DNA from: Streptomyces sp. XY006
Lineage (GTDB): Bacteria > Actinomycetota > Actinomycetes > Streptomycetales > Streptomycetaceae
NCBI RefSeq assembly: GCF_002237655.1
Contig: NZ_NOKT01000013.1
Location: forward strand, 124,001 to 188,000
Direction of reading: 5' to 3'
DNA: 64,000 nt
The notes beneath the pieces are model-generated. The model was not told where the DNA came from and did not search any database. It saw only the letters and a program-made list of their open reading frames with translations. Positions 43,902-51,840 of the stretch are shown here, piece after piece; within the stretch, counting starts at the first letter, position 1, and every line of letters starts with the position of its first letter. The position numbers and the translations under genes are program-made.

Positions 43902-44629
43902 GCGACCCGACCGAGGCGAACGGCACGGCAGCGGCGGCGGAGGCGGCCGGGTCCGCGGAGCCGGGCGGGCGTCGCGTGCGCGTGGTGCTCGTCGACGACC
44001 ACCGCATGTTCCGTACGGGGGTCCAGGCCGAGATCGGCCAGACCGAGCAGACCGGCGTGGAGGTCGTCGGCGAGGCGGCCGACGTCGACCAGGCGGTCAC
44101 GGTCATCACCGCGACCCGGCCCGAGGTGGTCCTGCTCGACGTGCACCTGCCGGGCGGTGGCGGGGTGGAAGTGCTGCGCCGCTGTGCCCCGTTGATGGGG
44201 GACGTCGAGCAGCCGGTGCGGTTCCTGGCGCTGTCCGTGTCGGACGCCGCGGAGGACGTGATCGGCGTGATCCGCGGCGGGGCCCGGGGCTACGTCACCA
44301 AGACGATCACCGGCACGGACCTGGTGGACTCCATCTTCCGTGTCCAGGAGGGCGACGCGGTCTTCTCGCCGCGGCTGGCCGGATTCGTCCTGGACGCCTT
44401 CGCCTCCACGGACGCGCCGCCGGTCGACGAGGACCTGGACCGCCTCACCCAGCGCGAGCGCGAGGTGCTGCGGCTCATCGCCCGGGGGTACGCGTACAAG
44501 GAGATCGCCAAGCAGCTGTTCATCTCCGTGAAGACGGTCGAGTCGCATGTCTCGGCGGTCCTGCGCAAGCTCCAGCTCTCCAACCGGCACGAGCTGACCC
44601 GCTGGGCGACGGCCCGCCGGCTGGTCTGA
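43898..44629 (+). CDS. LuxR-family response regulator, partner of the PspC kinase, 243 aa
   Basis: Receiver domain at ~27-150 with the acidic pair Asp33/Asp34, phospho-acceptor Asp81 (VLLDVHLPGGGG) and Lys in GYVTKTITG. NarL/LuxR helix-turn-helix at ~175-238 (LTQREREVLRLIARGYAYKEI). The N-terminal 25 residues are Ala/Gly-rich. The ATGA overlap with the kinase stop shows translational coupling. The divergent PspC/LiaF-like gene is a natural target, which is inference. Followed by 33-bp tandem repeats in the convergent intergenic region. Confidence 0.93.
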   Translation: MSDPTEANGTAAAAEAAGSAEPGGRRVRVVLVDDHRMFRTGVQAEIGQTEQTGVEVVGEAADVDQAVTVITATRPEVVLLDVHLPGGGGVEVLRRCAPLMGDVEQPVRFLALSVSDAAEDVIGVIRGGARGYVTKTITGTDLVDSIFRVQEGDAVFSPRLAGFVLDAFASTDAPPVDEDLDRLTQREREVLRLIARGYAYKEIAKQLFISVKTVESHVSAVLRKLQLSNRHELTRWATARRLV

Positions 44630-44667
44630 CCCCGGCCCGGCGCACCGCCCGGGGCGTCCCCGCCCCC

Positions 44668-44763
44668 CGGCTCAGGCCGCCCGGGCCGCGTCCCCGCCCC
44701 CGGCTCAGGCCGCCCGGGCCGCGTCCCCGCCCCCGGCTCACCGCCCGGGCCGCGTCCCCGCCT
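44668..44763. repeat. 33-bp tandem repeats between convergent genes
   Basis: Units beginning CGGCTCA at 44668, 44701 and 44734; the first two are identical and the third lacks two bases. Each contains GCCCGGGC, a short palindrome. The array fills the gap between the response regulator and the NlpC/P60 gene and may act in termination. Confidence 0.75.
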
Positions 44764-44766
44764 TGC

Positions 44767-45822
44767 TCAGACCACCCGGGTGGCGCCCGCGTAGGGCATC
44801 TCGTCGAGCGGGGCGATCCGTACCGGCGCCGACGGGTTCGGGGCGTGGATCATGCGGCCGTCGCCCACGTAGATGCCGACGTGGCTGATGCCGGCGTAGA
44901 AGAACACCAGGTCGCCAGGGAGGAGTTCGGAGCGGGAGACGCGGCGGCCGGCGTCGATCTGGGAGTAGGTCGTACGCGGCAGCGAGACACCGGCGGAGCG
45001 GTACGCGGCCTGGACGAGGCCCGAGCAGTCGAAGGCGTTCGGGCCGGTCGCGCCCCAGACGTAGGGGCTGCCCAGCTTCTGGTAGGCGTAGGACACGGCC
45101 GCGGCGGCGCGGGAGTTGGGCGCCTGGGAGGCGGCGGGCCCGGGCGCCGCCAGGGGGTCCCGTGCCCCCGAGGCGCGTGAGGCGCGCGGGGACTCGCCGA
45201 GCCGGGTGCGCTCCTCGGCGGTGAGCCGGGTCAGCAGCCGCCGTGCCGAGCCCAGCTTGCCGGTGATGGTCCTCTTGTGCCGCTTCAGCTCCGACTGCCG
45301 CGACTTCAGGGAGGTCAGCTCGATGTGGGCGGCGCCGCGCAGCTGCTCGATCTCCCGGAGCTGCTTGCGGACGCCCGCGACGGCGGATCTCTGCCGGTTG
45401 CCGGCCCGCTCGACGAACTCGGCGTTCTCCAGGTAGCGGTCGGGGTCGTCGGACAGGGCGAGCTGCACCGCGGGATCCAGGCCGCCGTTGCGGTACTGCG
45501 CGGACGCGACCGCGCCGAGAGCCTCACGGGCCGTGTTGAGCCGTTCCTCCTTGCGGGCCGCCTGGTCCTGGAGGCCCTTCAGCCGCTGCCCGGCCGCCTC
45601 GGCCTTCTCCTTCGCGCCGTTGTACTTCTCGGTGGCGACCTCCGCCTCCTGGTACAGCTTGTCCACCTTGGCCTTGACCTGGCCGGGGGTGAGCTGCGGT
45701 TCGGCGTGCCCGGTCCCGTCGAAGCCGGTCGCCGTCGCCGCGCCCGCGAGGGCGATCGTGGCGGCCGTGCGGGCCGTGCCGCCACCTGTCGAGCGCTGTC
45801 GGGGCTTGCGGTGCGCTGCCAC
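44767..45822 (-). CDS. Secreted NlpC/P60 peptidoglycan endopeptidase, 351 aa
   Basis: Signal sequence at the N terminus (ATIALAGAATATGF), a long coiled-coil region (~50-205) rich in Glu/Lys/Arg/Ala, a Pro/Ala linker and a C-terminal NlpC/P60 domain with catalytic Cys266 (FDCSGL), His314 (ISHVGIYVG) and His326. This is the RipA-like layout; such enzymes cut gamma-D-Glu-meso-DAP bonds in stem peptides during growth or sporulation, with the coiled coil controlling the catalytic domain. GTG 45822 has GGAAAGG about 12 nt upstream. A second enzyme of the same layout lies at 47600-48772, so the two are paralogues. Confidence 0.92.
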   Translation of the reverse strand: MAAHRKPRQRSTGGGTARTAATIALAGAATATGFDGTGHAEPQLTPGQVKAKVDKLYQEAEVATEKYNGAKEKAEAAGQRLKGLQDQAARKEERLNTAREALGAVASAQYRNGGLDPAVQLALSDDPDRYLENAEFVERAGNRQRSAVAGVRKQLREIEQLRGAAHIELTSLKSRQSELKRHKRTITGKLGSARRLLTRLTAEERTRLGESPRASRASGARDPLAAPGPAASQAPNSRAAAAVSYAYQKLGSPYVWGATGPNAFDCSGLVQAAYRSAGVSLPRTTYSQIDAGRRVSRSELLPGDLVFFYAGISHVGIYVGDGRMIHAPNPSAPVRIAPLDEMPYAGATRVV

Positions 45823-46246
45823 TGGGGGGCCACGTCCTTTCCTCGGCCGCCGATGGGTGCGTACGGCCGTCGGGGGAGCGGACAGCGGCCTGTGCGCGTC
45901 CGGCGACGGCCCGCACAGGGGAAGCGGACCGCCGCCGGACCTTCTCGGCGGTGGTGCCCGACTGCCGCCCCTGGCCCGGGCGGCGGTGGGGAGCCGGTCA
46001 CCTGGTGGAGGACGCTAAACGTCGGCGCAGGGGGCCGGAGGCGGGTGCGCGGAAGTGTTGCGAGAGGACCGACGGTGACCGTATGCGACCGCGATGCGCC
46101 CCTGGCCCCGTTCACTCAACTCAGCGTGATGACCGATGTGTCCATTTCCTGAGCGAGTGACGGTGATCAGGTGCTATGGGGCCGCATATATGCATCGGCA
46201 GGCCGGTGTCCGGGCGCTGTGGGGCCCCTGATTAGGCTCCGGCCTC
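45823..46246. other. Divergent intergenic region with inverted repeats
   Basis: 424 bp between the NlpC/P60 gene and a small membrane protein. On the minus strand a ~190-nt leader could form hairpins (CTGTGCG/CGCACAG; GCCGCC/GGCGGC; GACG/CGTC) but it lacks the GACAGCTAAC core of a ydaO riboswitch, unlike the leader of the paralogue at 48772. Toward the right gene, the palindrome GCATATATGC is at 46184-46193. No ORF is convincing. Confidence 0.45.
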
Positions 46247-46600
46247 ATGGACGTACTCATCCACCTCTTCGTCGGTCTCCACATCGTCGGCATCGCCGCG
46301 CTCCTGGGCGGATTCCTCACCCAGATGAAGGCGATGGGCCAGGGCACCGCCCGCTACACCCCCGCGATGCTGCACGGCGCCCTGACGATGCTGGTCACCG
46401 GAGTGATCCTGGTCGGCCTCAACCAGGCCGACGACCAGTCCGTGAACAACATCAAGATCGGGGTGAAGCTCGCCCTGCTGATCGTGATCCTCGGCCTGGT
46501 CTACGTGAAGCGGGACGACGAGAAGGTGGGCAAGGGCCTGTTCGGTCTGGTCGGGCTGCTGACCACGGCGAACGTCTTCATCGCCGTGCTCTGGACCTGA
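46247..46600 (+). CDS. Small four-helix integral membrane protein, 117 aa
   Basis: Four hydrophobic segments: HLFVGLHIVGIAALLGGFL, ALTMLVTGVILVGL, VKLALLIVILGLVYV and LVGLLTTANVFIAVLW. Only short charged loops connect them (NQADDQSVNNIKIG; KRDDEKVG). The pattern resembles small CopD/SirB-like membrane proteins, but I see no metal- or heme-binding residues beyond one His per early helix. The gene end overlaps the convergent membrane protein by 23 bp. Function unknown. Confidence 0.75.
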   Translation: MDVLIHLFVGLHIVGIAALLGGFLTQMKAMGQGTARYTPAMLHGALTMLVTGVILVGLNQADDQSVNNIKIGVKLALLIVILGLVYVKRDDEKVGKGLFGLVGLLTTANVFIAVLWT

Positions 46601-47522
46601 CCCCGGCGGACCGGGATCCGGCCCGGGCCGCGGCGATCGCCCAGGCGGTGCACGCCAGCCACAGTGCCACCGCGGCCCACAGCAGCACCTCCCCGACGAC
46701 ATCGAGCCAGGGGGCGTCCAGGGCGGCGGCGACGGCCAGCGCCGCGGCCGCCGTCACGGCCGCGCCGAACACGCCGGCCCAGCGGCGCACGTCGCAGCCG
46801 TGCCGCGGCCACATGAGCGCGGCGGTGAGCAGGGCGACCCAGCACACCAGGGTGAGGACCAGCAGGGCGACCGTGACCCTGGTGAGGACGGCGTGGTCGT
46901 CGTCGTTCCACAGGTACAGGCGGTCGCTGTCGGCGCCGAGGAGCCGCGCCCCGGCCAGTGCCGAGACGGCGAGCGCGCCGCCCGCGAGCCAGTGGTCCCC
47001 GTGTCCCTCGGTGACCTCGCGCGGGGCGAAGCGGAACAGGGCGAAGCAGTAGAGGATCAGCCCGAGCCAGAACAGCACCAGGGCCGCGTGGGCGAGCCAG
47101 GCCGCCGACTCGGCCGCGGCGAGCGTGGCGCCCAGCACGGCGAGCCCCTGGGTGGCCACGCAGCGCAGGAACACGGTCCCGCCGCGGCCCGGGTCCCCCG
47201 CCGTGAGCAGCAGCGTCCAGCACAGCGCCGACAGCGCCAGCAGGGCCGCAGCGGACCGTTCCCAGCCGGCCGCGGCGAAGCCGGTGCCGATCAGGGCGGT
47301 CGCCGCCGTGAAGGTGTGGGCGGCCGGTGCCTGTGCCCGCCACGCCGCCCGCGGCAGCCGCAGCACGGCGTACGCCACCGCCCCCAGCCAGGCCGCGCAG
47401 GCGGGCACGAGCGCGATGCGGGAGAGGGCCTCGTACCCCGCCGAGTCGAAGCCGGCCGAGAGGGTGCCGATGGTCAGCGCGTAGGTCGCCCACAAGGTGG
47501 CAAACGGGGAGGGGCCGGACAT
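46578..47522 (-). CDS. Ten-helix membrane protein, possible TehA/SLAC1-type channel family, 314 aa
   Basis: Nearly the whole protein is hydrophobic, with about ten helices in regular spacing. The N-terminal GTLSAGFDSAGYEALS and the overall length fit the tellurite-resistance/dicarboxylate transporter (TDT, SLAC1-like) family, but signature residues are weak, so this is tentative. The charged loop GADSDRLYLWNDDDHAVL lies between helices 6 and 7. The C-terminal tail is basic. ATG 47522 starts directly in the first helix. The tail-to-tail overlap with the preceding small membrane gene suggests tight packing, not functional linkage. Confidence 0.65.
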   Translation of the reverse strand: MSGPSPFATLWATYALTIGTLSAGFDSAGYEALSRIALVPACAAWLGAVAYAVLRLPRAAWRAQAPAAHTFTAATALIGTGFAAAGWERSAAALLALSALCWTLLLTAGDPGRGGTVFLRCVATQGLAVLGATLAAAESAAWLAHAALVLFWLGLILYCFALFRFAPREVTEGHGDHWLAGGALAVSALAGARLLGADSDRLYLWNDDDHAVLTRVTVALLVLTLVCWVALLTAALMWPRHGCDVRRWAGVFGAAVTAAAALAVAAALDAPWLDVVGEVLLWAAVALWLACTAWAIAAARAGSRSAGVRSRARR

Positions 47523-47599
47523 AGCGCCGATGCTAGGCAGCGGCGCACGGGATGGGAGAGGGGCACGCGCGCGTGCCCCTCAAAAACGTCCCGGACCCC

Positions 47600-48772
47600 T
47601 CAGGCCGGCCGTACCACGCTGTGGATGGCCGACTCGCCGTCGTAGTAGATCGACTCCTCACGCACGTAGGTGCCGGGCTTCGGGGCGTGGATCATCATGC
47701 CGTTGCCGATGTAGATGCCGACGTGGGTGACGTCGTCGTAGAAGAACACCAGGTCACCGGGCTGGGCGGCGGCCAGGGAGACCGTCGTGCCGGCGTTGAC
47801 CTGGTCGTACGTCGTGCGCGGCAGGGTCACCCCGGCGGCCTTCCACGCGGCCTGGGTGAGGCCGGAGCAGTCGTAGGAGCCGGGGCCGACGGCGCCCCAT
47901 ACGTACGGCTTGCCGATCTGGGCGCGGGCGAAGGCGAGCGCCTTGTCGGCCTTGGTGGCGTACGAGGAGTCGGCCGGGGCCGTGGAGGTGGGACCGGAGG
48001 CGGTGCCCGACGAGGGGGTGCCGCTCTCCTGCTGCTGGGCGGCCTCCTGCCGGGCCTTCTCCTGAGCGGCCTGCTCGCGGGCCAGCTCGGCGGCCTTGCG
48101 GGCGGCCTCCTCCCGCTTCTCCTTCTCGATCGCCGCGAGCCGCGCCTTCTCCTCGGCGGTCAGCCGGGACAGCAGGTCGCGGGCGTCGGCGAGCTTCCGC
48201 TGGACGGTGGCCTTGGCCGTCTTCAGGTCGCTCTGCGACTCGGTGAGCGTCCGCAGGCTCTCGGTGGCCTCCTGGCGCTTCTTCATCGTCGCGGACTGCT
48301 GAGTGACGTAGTCGTCGACGGCCACCTTCTGACGACCGGTCATCCGGTCCATCAGCTGGGACTGGTCGAAGTAGTCCTGTGGGGTCTCCGCGAGCAGGAA
48401 CGTGGCGGTGTCGGGCGCCGCGGTGCCGGTGCGGTACTGGGCGGCGGCGAAGGAACCCAGCTTCTCGCGTGCCTCGTTGAGCTTCTCGGTGCGCTGGGCG
48501 ACGTCGTCGAGGAGGGTGTCGACGCGCTTGCGCTGCTTCGCGGTCTTCTCCTTGGCCGCGTTGTACTTGTCGGTCGCCGACTCGGCCTGGCGGTACAGGT
48601 CGTCGACCTTCTTCTCGACTTCCTCCAGGCTGGGTTTGTCGTCGGCCTCGGGGGCGGCCTGGGCCGACTGGGACAGCAGGGCCACGGAGGTGAGGGCCGC
48701 CGTTGCGAGGGCGGGGGTCCGTATGCCTGCCACGCGCGTGCCCGAAGGACGCGACTTGCGGTGCGACGCCAA
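47600..48772 (-). CDS. Secreted NlpC/P60 endopeptidase under a c-di-AMP riboswitch, 390 aa
   Basis: Same build as the enzyme at 44767: signal peptide (ALATAALTSVALLSQSAQA, ~20-40), coiled coil (~45-250), Ser/Thr/Pro linker, then the NlpC/P60 domain with Cys302 (YDCSGL), His350 (VTHVGIYIG) and His362. It hydrolyses peptidoglycan stem peptides outside the cell. TTG 48772 is the start that matches the MA.HRK N terminus of its paralogue; AAGGAG lies 9 nt upstream. The leader contains a clear ydaO-type riboswitch, a class repeatedly found before cell-wall hydrolase genes in actinobacteria, so expression should respond to c-di-AMP and thus osmotic or wall state. Confidence 0.93.
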   Translation of the reverse strand: MASHRKSRPSGTRVAGIRTPALATAALTSVALLSQSAQAAPEADDKPSLEEVEKKVDDLYRQAESATDKYNAAKEKTAKQRKRVDTLLDDVAQRTEKLNEAREKLGSFAAAQYRTGTAAPDTATFLLAETPQDYFDQSQLMDRMTGRQKVAVDDYVTQQSATMKKRQEATESLRTLTESQSDLKTAKATVQRKLADARDLLSRLTAEEKARLAAIEKEKREEAARKAAELAREQAAQEKARQEAAQQQESGTPSSGTASGPTSTAPADSSYATKADKALAFARAQIGKPYVWGAVGPGSYDCSGLTQAAWKAAGVTLPRTTYDQVNAGTTVSLAAAQPGDLVFFYDDVTHVGIYIGNGMMIHAPKPGTYVREESIYYDGESAIHSVVRPA

Positions 48773-48774
48773 AG

Positions 48775-48930
48775 GAGGCGACTCCTTCCAAAGATCCGCC
48801 TACCGGGTTAGCTGTCGGGTTCGGGCGGGTGGTTCGGAAGGGTTGCCCTACGGCCTTCCCGGGACGGGAGTCGGGCCGATTCACCCCAGAGTCTCGGTGG
48901 GTCCCCGGCTCCGGCTGCCGCTGCGGCACA
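48775..48930 (-). promoter_or_regulatory. ydaO-type c-di-AMP riboswitch
   Basis: Read on the minus strand the leader contains the family's conserved blocks in order: GCCGGGGACCCACC, then GGGGTGAATCGG, then CCCGAACCCGACAGCTAACC, GGTAGGCG and GGAAGGAG. The last block holds the ribosome site. Immediately after it, AAGGAG-TCGC-CTCCTT forms a 6-bp hairpin (48787-48772) whose 3' arm ends on the first base of the TTG start codon, so Shine-Dalgarno and start can be hidden together. Boundaries are approximate. Confidence 0.92.
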
Positions 48931-49232
48931 CCGGACTCGGCGGAGGCCGCGCGGCCCGGCGACGTTCGCCGGTGAGGGTCGTGCGGCCCGGTCGCACCGT
49001 AGCCAACCGGTGTGGCGCCTGTGAAGGTTGATGGGTGATATGCCCGATACATTTTCGTGACCTTGTGCCGGAGCATTGCCGAGCGTGAGGTTGTGAGGGC
49101 TTCTGATGGCGACTTGTCCGGGATTGTGGGGATCGTCGCACGGTGTGATCACGCCATTCCGCAGGGCGATCAGGGGCTTCCGCTCGCCACGGAGGGCCCG
49201 ATTCCCGGCGATGTTCTCGGGGCGGCGGCGGG

Positions 49233-49255
49233 CTGTCAGTGGGGCGCCCTAGACT
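49233..49255 (+). promoter_or_regulatory. RecA-NDp/PafBC-type DNA-damage promoter of pcrA
   Basis: CTGTCAGTG (49233-49241), 8-nt spacer, TAGACT (49250-49255), then 9 nt to the ATG. This differs in one base from the consensus TTGTCRGTG-N8-TAnnnT of the LexA-independent damage promoters described for recA in mycobacteria and Streptomyces rimosus. Transcription would start within a few nt of the ATG. Confidence 0.75.
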
Positions 49256-49264
49256 CGGAGAGCG

Positions 49265-51742
49265 ATGAGCAGCCTCTTTGACGACAGCTTCCTGGCGAGC
49301 CTCCAGGCCCAGCGGGGCCCCGCGGACGAGCCCCCTCCGCCACCCGAGGACGATCACGTTCCGGAGTCGATCCCGGACGATCTGTTCGGCGGGAAGTTCG
49401 ACGTGCCGCCGGACCGGGACACCCACTACCGGGACGGCGCCCCCCGCCCGGTGATCGACTCCGCCGCGCTGCTGGACGGGCTGAACGACAACCAGCGCGC
49501 CGCCGTCGTCCACTCCGGCTCCCCGCTGCTCATCGTGGCCGGCGCCGGCTCCGGCAAGACCCGCGTGCTCACGCACCGCATCGCCCACCTGCTCGCCGAG
49601 CGGGACGTCCACCCCGGCCAGATCCTCGCGATCACCTTCACCAACAAGGCCGCCGGTGAGATGAAGGAGCGCGTCGAGCAGCTCGTCGGCCCGCGCGCGA
49701 ACGCCATGTGGGTCATGACGTTCCACAGCGCCTGCGTGCGCATCCTCCGGCGCGAGAGCAAGAGGCTCGGCTTCACGTCCTCCTTCTCGATCTACGACGC
49801 CGCCGACTCCAAGCGCCTGATGGCCCTGGTCTGCCGCGACCTGGACCTCGACCCCAAGCGGTTCCCGCCGAAGTCCTTCAGCGCCAAGATCAGCAACCTG
49901 AAGAACGAGCTGATCGACGAGGAGGACTTCGCCGCCCAGGCCACCGACGGTTTCGAGAAGACCCTCGCCCAGGCCTACGCGCTCTACCAGTCGCGGCTGC
50001 GCGAGGCGAACGCCCTCGACTTCGACGACCTGATCATGACGACGGTCAACCTGCTGCGCGCCTTCCCGGACGTCGCCGAGCACTACCGCCGCCGCTTCCG
50101 GCACGTCCTGGTCGACGAGTACCAGGACACCAACCACGCGCAGTACGCGCTGGTCCGCGAGCTGGTCGGCACCTCCGAGCACCCCGTCGACGTGCCGCCC
50201 GAGGCCGAGATCCCGCCCGCCGAACTGTGCGTGGTGGGCGACGCCGACCAGTCGATCTACGCCTTCCGCGGCGCGACGATCCGCAACATCCTCCAGTTCG
50301 AGGAGGACTACCCGGACGCGACGACGATCCTGCTGGAGCAGAACTACCGCTCCACGCAGACCATCCTCAGCGCCGCCAACGCGGTCATCGAGCGCAACGA
50401 GTCCCGCCGCCCCAAGAACCTGTGGACCAACGCCGGCTCCGGCGCGCTGATCACCGGGTACGTCGCCGACACCGAGCACGACGAGGCGCAGTTCGTCGCC
50501 GACGAGATAGACCGTCTCACCGACGCCGGCGAGGCCAAGGCGGGCGACGTCGCGGTCTTCTACCGCACCAACGCCCAGTCCCGTGTCTTCGAAGAGGTCT
50601 TCATCCGCGTCGGCCTGCCCTACAAGGTCGTCGGCGGCGTCCGCTTCTACGAGCGCAAGGAGGTCCGGGACGTCCTGGCCTACCTGCGCGTCCTGGCCAA
50701 CCCGGAGGACTCGGTGCCGCTGCGCCGGATCCTCAACGTGCCCAAGCGGGGCATCGGCGACCGCGCCGAGGCGATGATCGACGCGCTCGCCCAGCGCGAG
50801 AAGATCAGCTTCCCGCAGGCGCTCAAGCGGGTCGACGAGGCCTACGGCATGGCCGCGCGCTCCACCAACGCGGTCAAGCGGTTCAACACACTGATGGAGG
50901 ACCTCCGCACGATCGTCGAGTCCGGCGCCGGACCGGCCACGGTGCTGGAGGCGGTGCTGGAGCGCACCGGCTACCTCGCCGAGCTGCAGGCCTCCACCGA
51001 CCCGCAGGACGAGACCCGGATCGAGAACCTCCAGGAGCTCGCCGCCGTCGCCATGGAGTTCGAGCAGGAGCGCGGCGAGGACGAGCAGGGCACGCTGGCC
51101 GACTTCCTGGAGCAGGTCGCCCTGGTCGCCGACTCCGACCAGATCCCCGACGAGGAGGACGGCGACGGCGTCATCACGCTCATGACGCTGCACACAGCCA
51201 AGGGCCTGGAGTTCCCGGTCGTCTTCCTCACCGGCATGGAGGACGGCGTCTTCCCGCACATGCGCGCCCTCGGCCAGACCAAGGAACTGGAGGAGGAGCG
51301 GCGCCTGGCGTACGTCGGCATCACCCGCGCACGGGAGCGGCTGTACCTGACCCGCTCCACCTTGCGCAGCGCCTGGGGCCAGCCCTCGTACAACCCGCCC
51401 TCCCGGTTCCTGGAGGAGATCCCGCCGGCTCACGTGGAGTGGAAGCGCACGGGAGCGACCTCGCCCGCGTCCTCCGGTCCGGTCTCCGCCGTGGCGGCCT
51501 CCCTGTCGTCGTCCCGCTCGCGCTCGTCCGCCTCGGGCGCGTCCGGCTTCGCCACCCGCCGTACGTCGGAGAAGCCGGTGGTGTCGCTGGCGGTCGGAGA
51601 CCGGGTCACGCACGACCAGTTCGGTCTCGGCACGGTCGTCGCGGTGAAGGGCACGGGGGCGAACGCCGAGGCAACGATCGACTTCGGCGACACGAAGCCG
51701 AAGCGGCTGCTGCTGCGGTACGCGCCGGTGGAGAAGCTGTAG
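49265..51742 (+). CDS. pcrA: ATP-dependent DNA helicase PcrA/UvrD1, 825 aa
   Basis: Superfamily 1A helicase for nucleotide-excision repair, mismatch processing and removal of RecA filaments. An actinobacterial N-terminal extension of about 70 residues precedes the motifs: Q-motif LNDNQRAAV, Walker A AGAGSGKTRVLTHR, TFTNKAAGEMKER, DEYQDTNHAQ, GDADQSIYAFRGA, NYRSTQTIL, TLHTAKGLEFPVVFL and VGITRARERLYLTRS. The C-terminal end (VGDRVTHDQFGLGTVV ... KRLLLRYAPVEKL) is the RNA-polymerase-interacting Tudor-like domain of PcrA. ATG 49265 has no separate ribosome site; a damage-type promoter ends 9 nt before it, implying a nearly leaderless mRNA. Confidence 0.96.
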   Translation: MSSLFDDSFLASLQAQRGPADEPPPPPEDDHVPESIPDDLFGGKFDVPPDRDTHYRDGAPRPVIDSAALLDGLNDNQRAAVVHSGSPLLIVAGAGSGKTRVLTHRIAHLLAERDVHPGQILAITFTNKAAGEMKERVEQLVGPRANAMWVMTFHSACVRILRRESKRLGFTSSFSIYDAADSKRLMALVCRDLDLDPKRFPPKSFSAKISNLKNELIDEEDFAAQATDGFEKTLAQAYALYQSRLREANALDFDDLIMTTVNLLRAFPDVAEHYRRRFRHVLVDEYQDTNHAQYALVRELVGTSEHPVDVPPEAEIPPAELCVVGDADQSIYAFRGATIRNILQFEEDYPDATTILLEQNYRSTQTILSAANAVIERNESRRPKNLWTNAGSGALITGYVADTEHDEAQFVADEIDRLTDAGEAKAGDVAVFYRTNAQSRVFEEVFIRVGLPYKVVGGVRFYERKEVRDVLAYLRVLANPEDSVPLRRILNVPKRGIGDRAEAMIDALAQREKISFPQALKRVDEAYGMAARSTNAVKRFNTLMEDLRTIVESGAGPATVLEAVLERTGYLAELQASTDPQDETRIENLQELAAVAMEFEQERGEDEQGTLADFLEQVALVADSDQIPDEEDGDGVITLMTLHTAKGLEFPVVFLTGMEDGVFPHMRALGQTKELEEERRLAYVGITRARERLYLTRSTLRSAWGQPSYNPPSRFLEEIPPAHVEWKRTGATSPASSGPVSAVAASLSSSRSRSSASGASGFATRRTSEKPVVSLAVGDRVTHDQFGLGTVVAVKGTGANAEATIDFGDTKPKRLLLRYAPVEKL

Positions 51743-51840
51743 CCCGGGGGCCGTCCGCCGGACGGCCTCCGCTGGTCGGTCTCTTGCCGGGCGGTCCTGT
51801 GCCGGGAGGTCTTGTGCCGACGGTCCTTCCCGGCGCGGCC

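Noticed and set aside
45823..46030. A second ydaO riboswitch before the NlpC/P60 gene at 44767-45822
   Set aside because: The leader is long and structured, but the conserved blocks (GACAGCTAACC, GGGGTGAAT) seen at the paralogue are missing.
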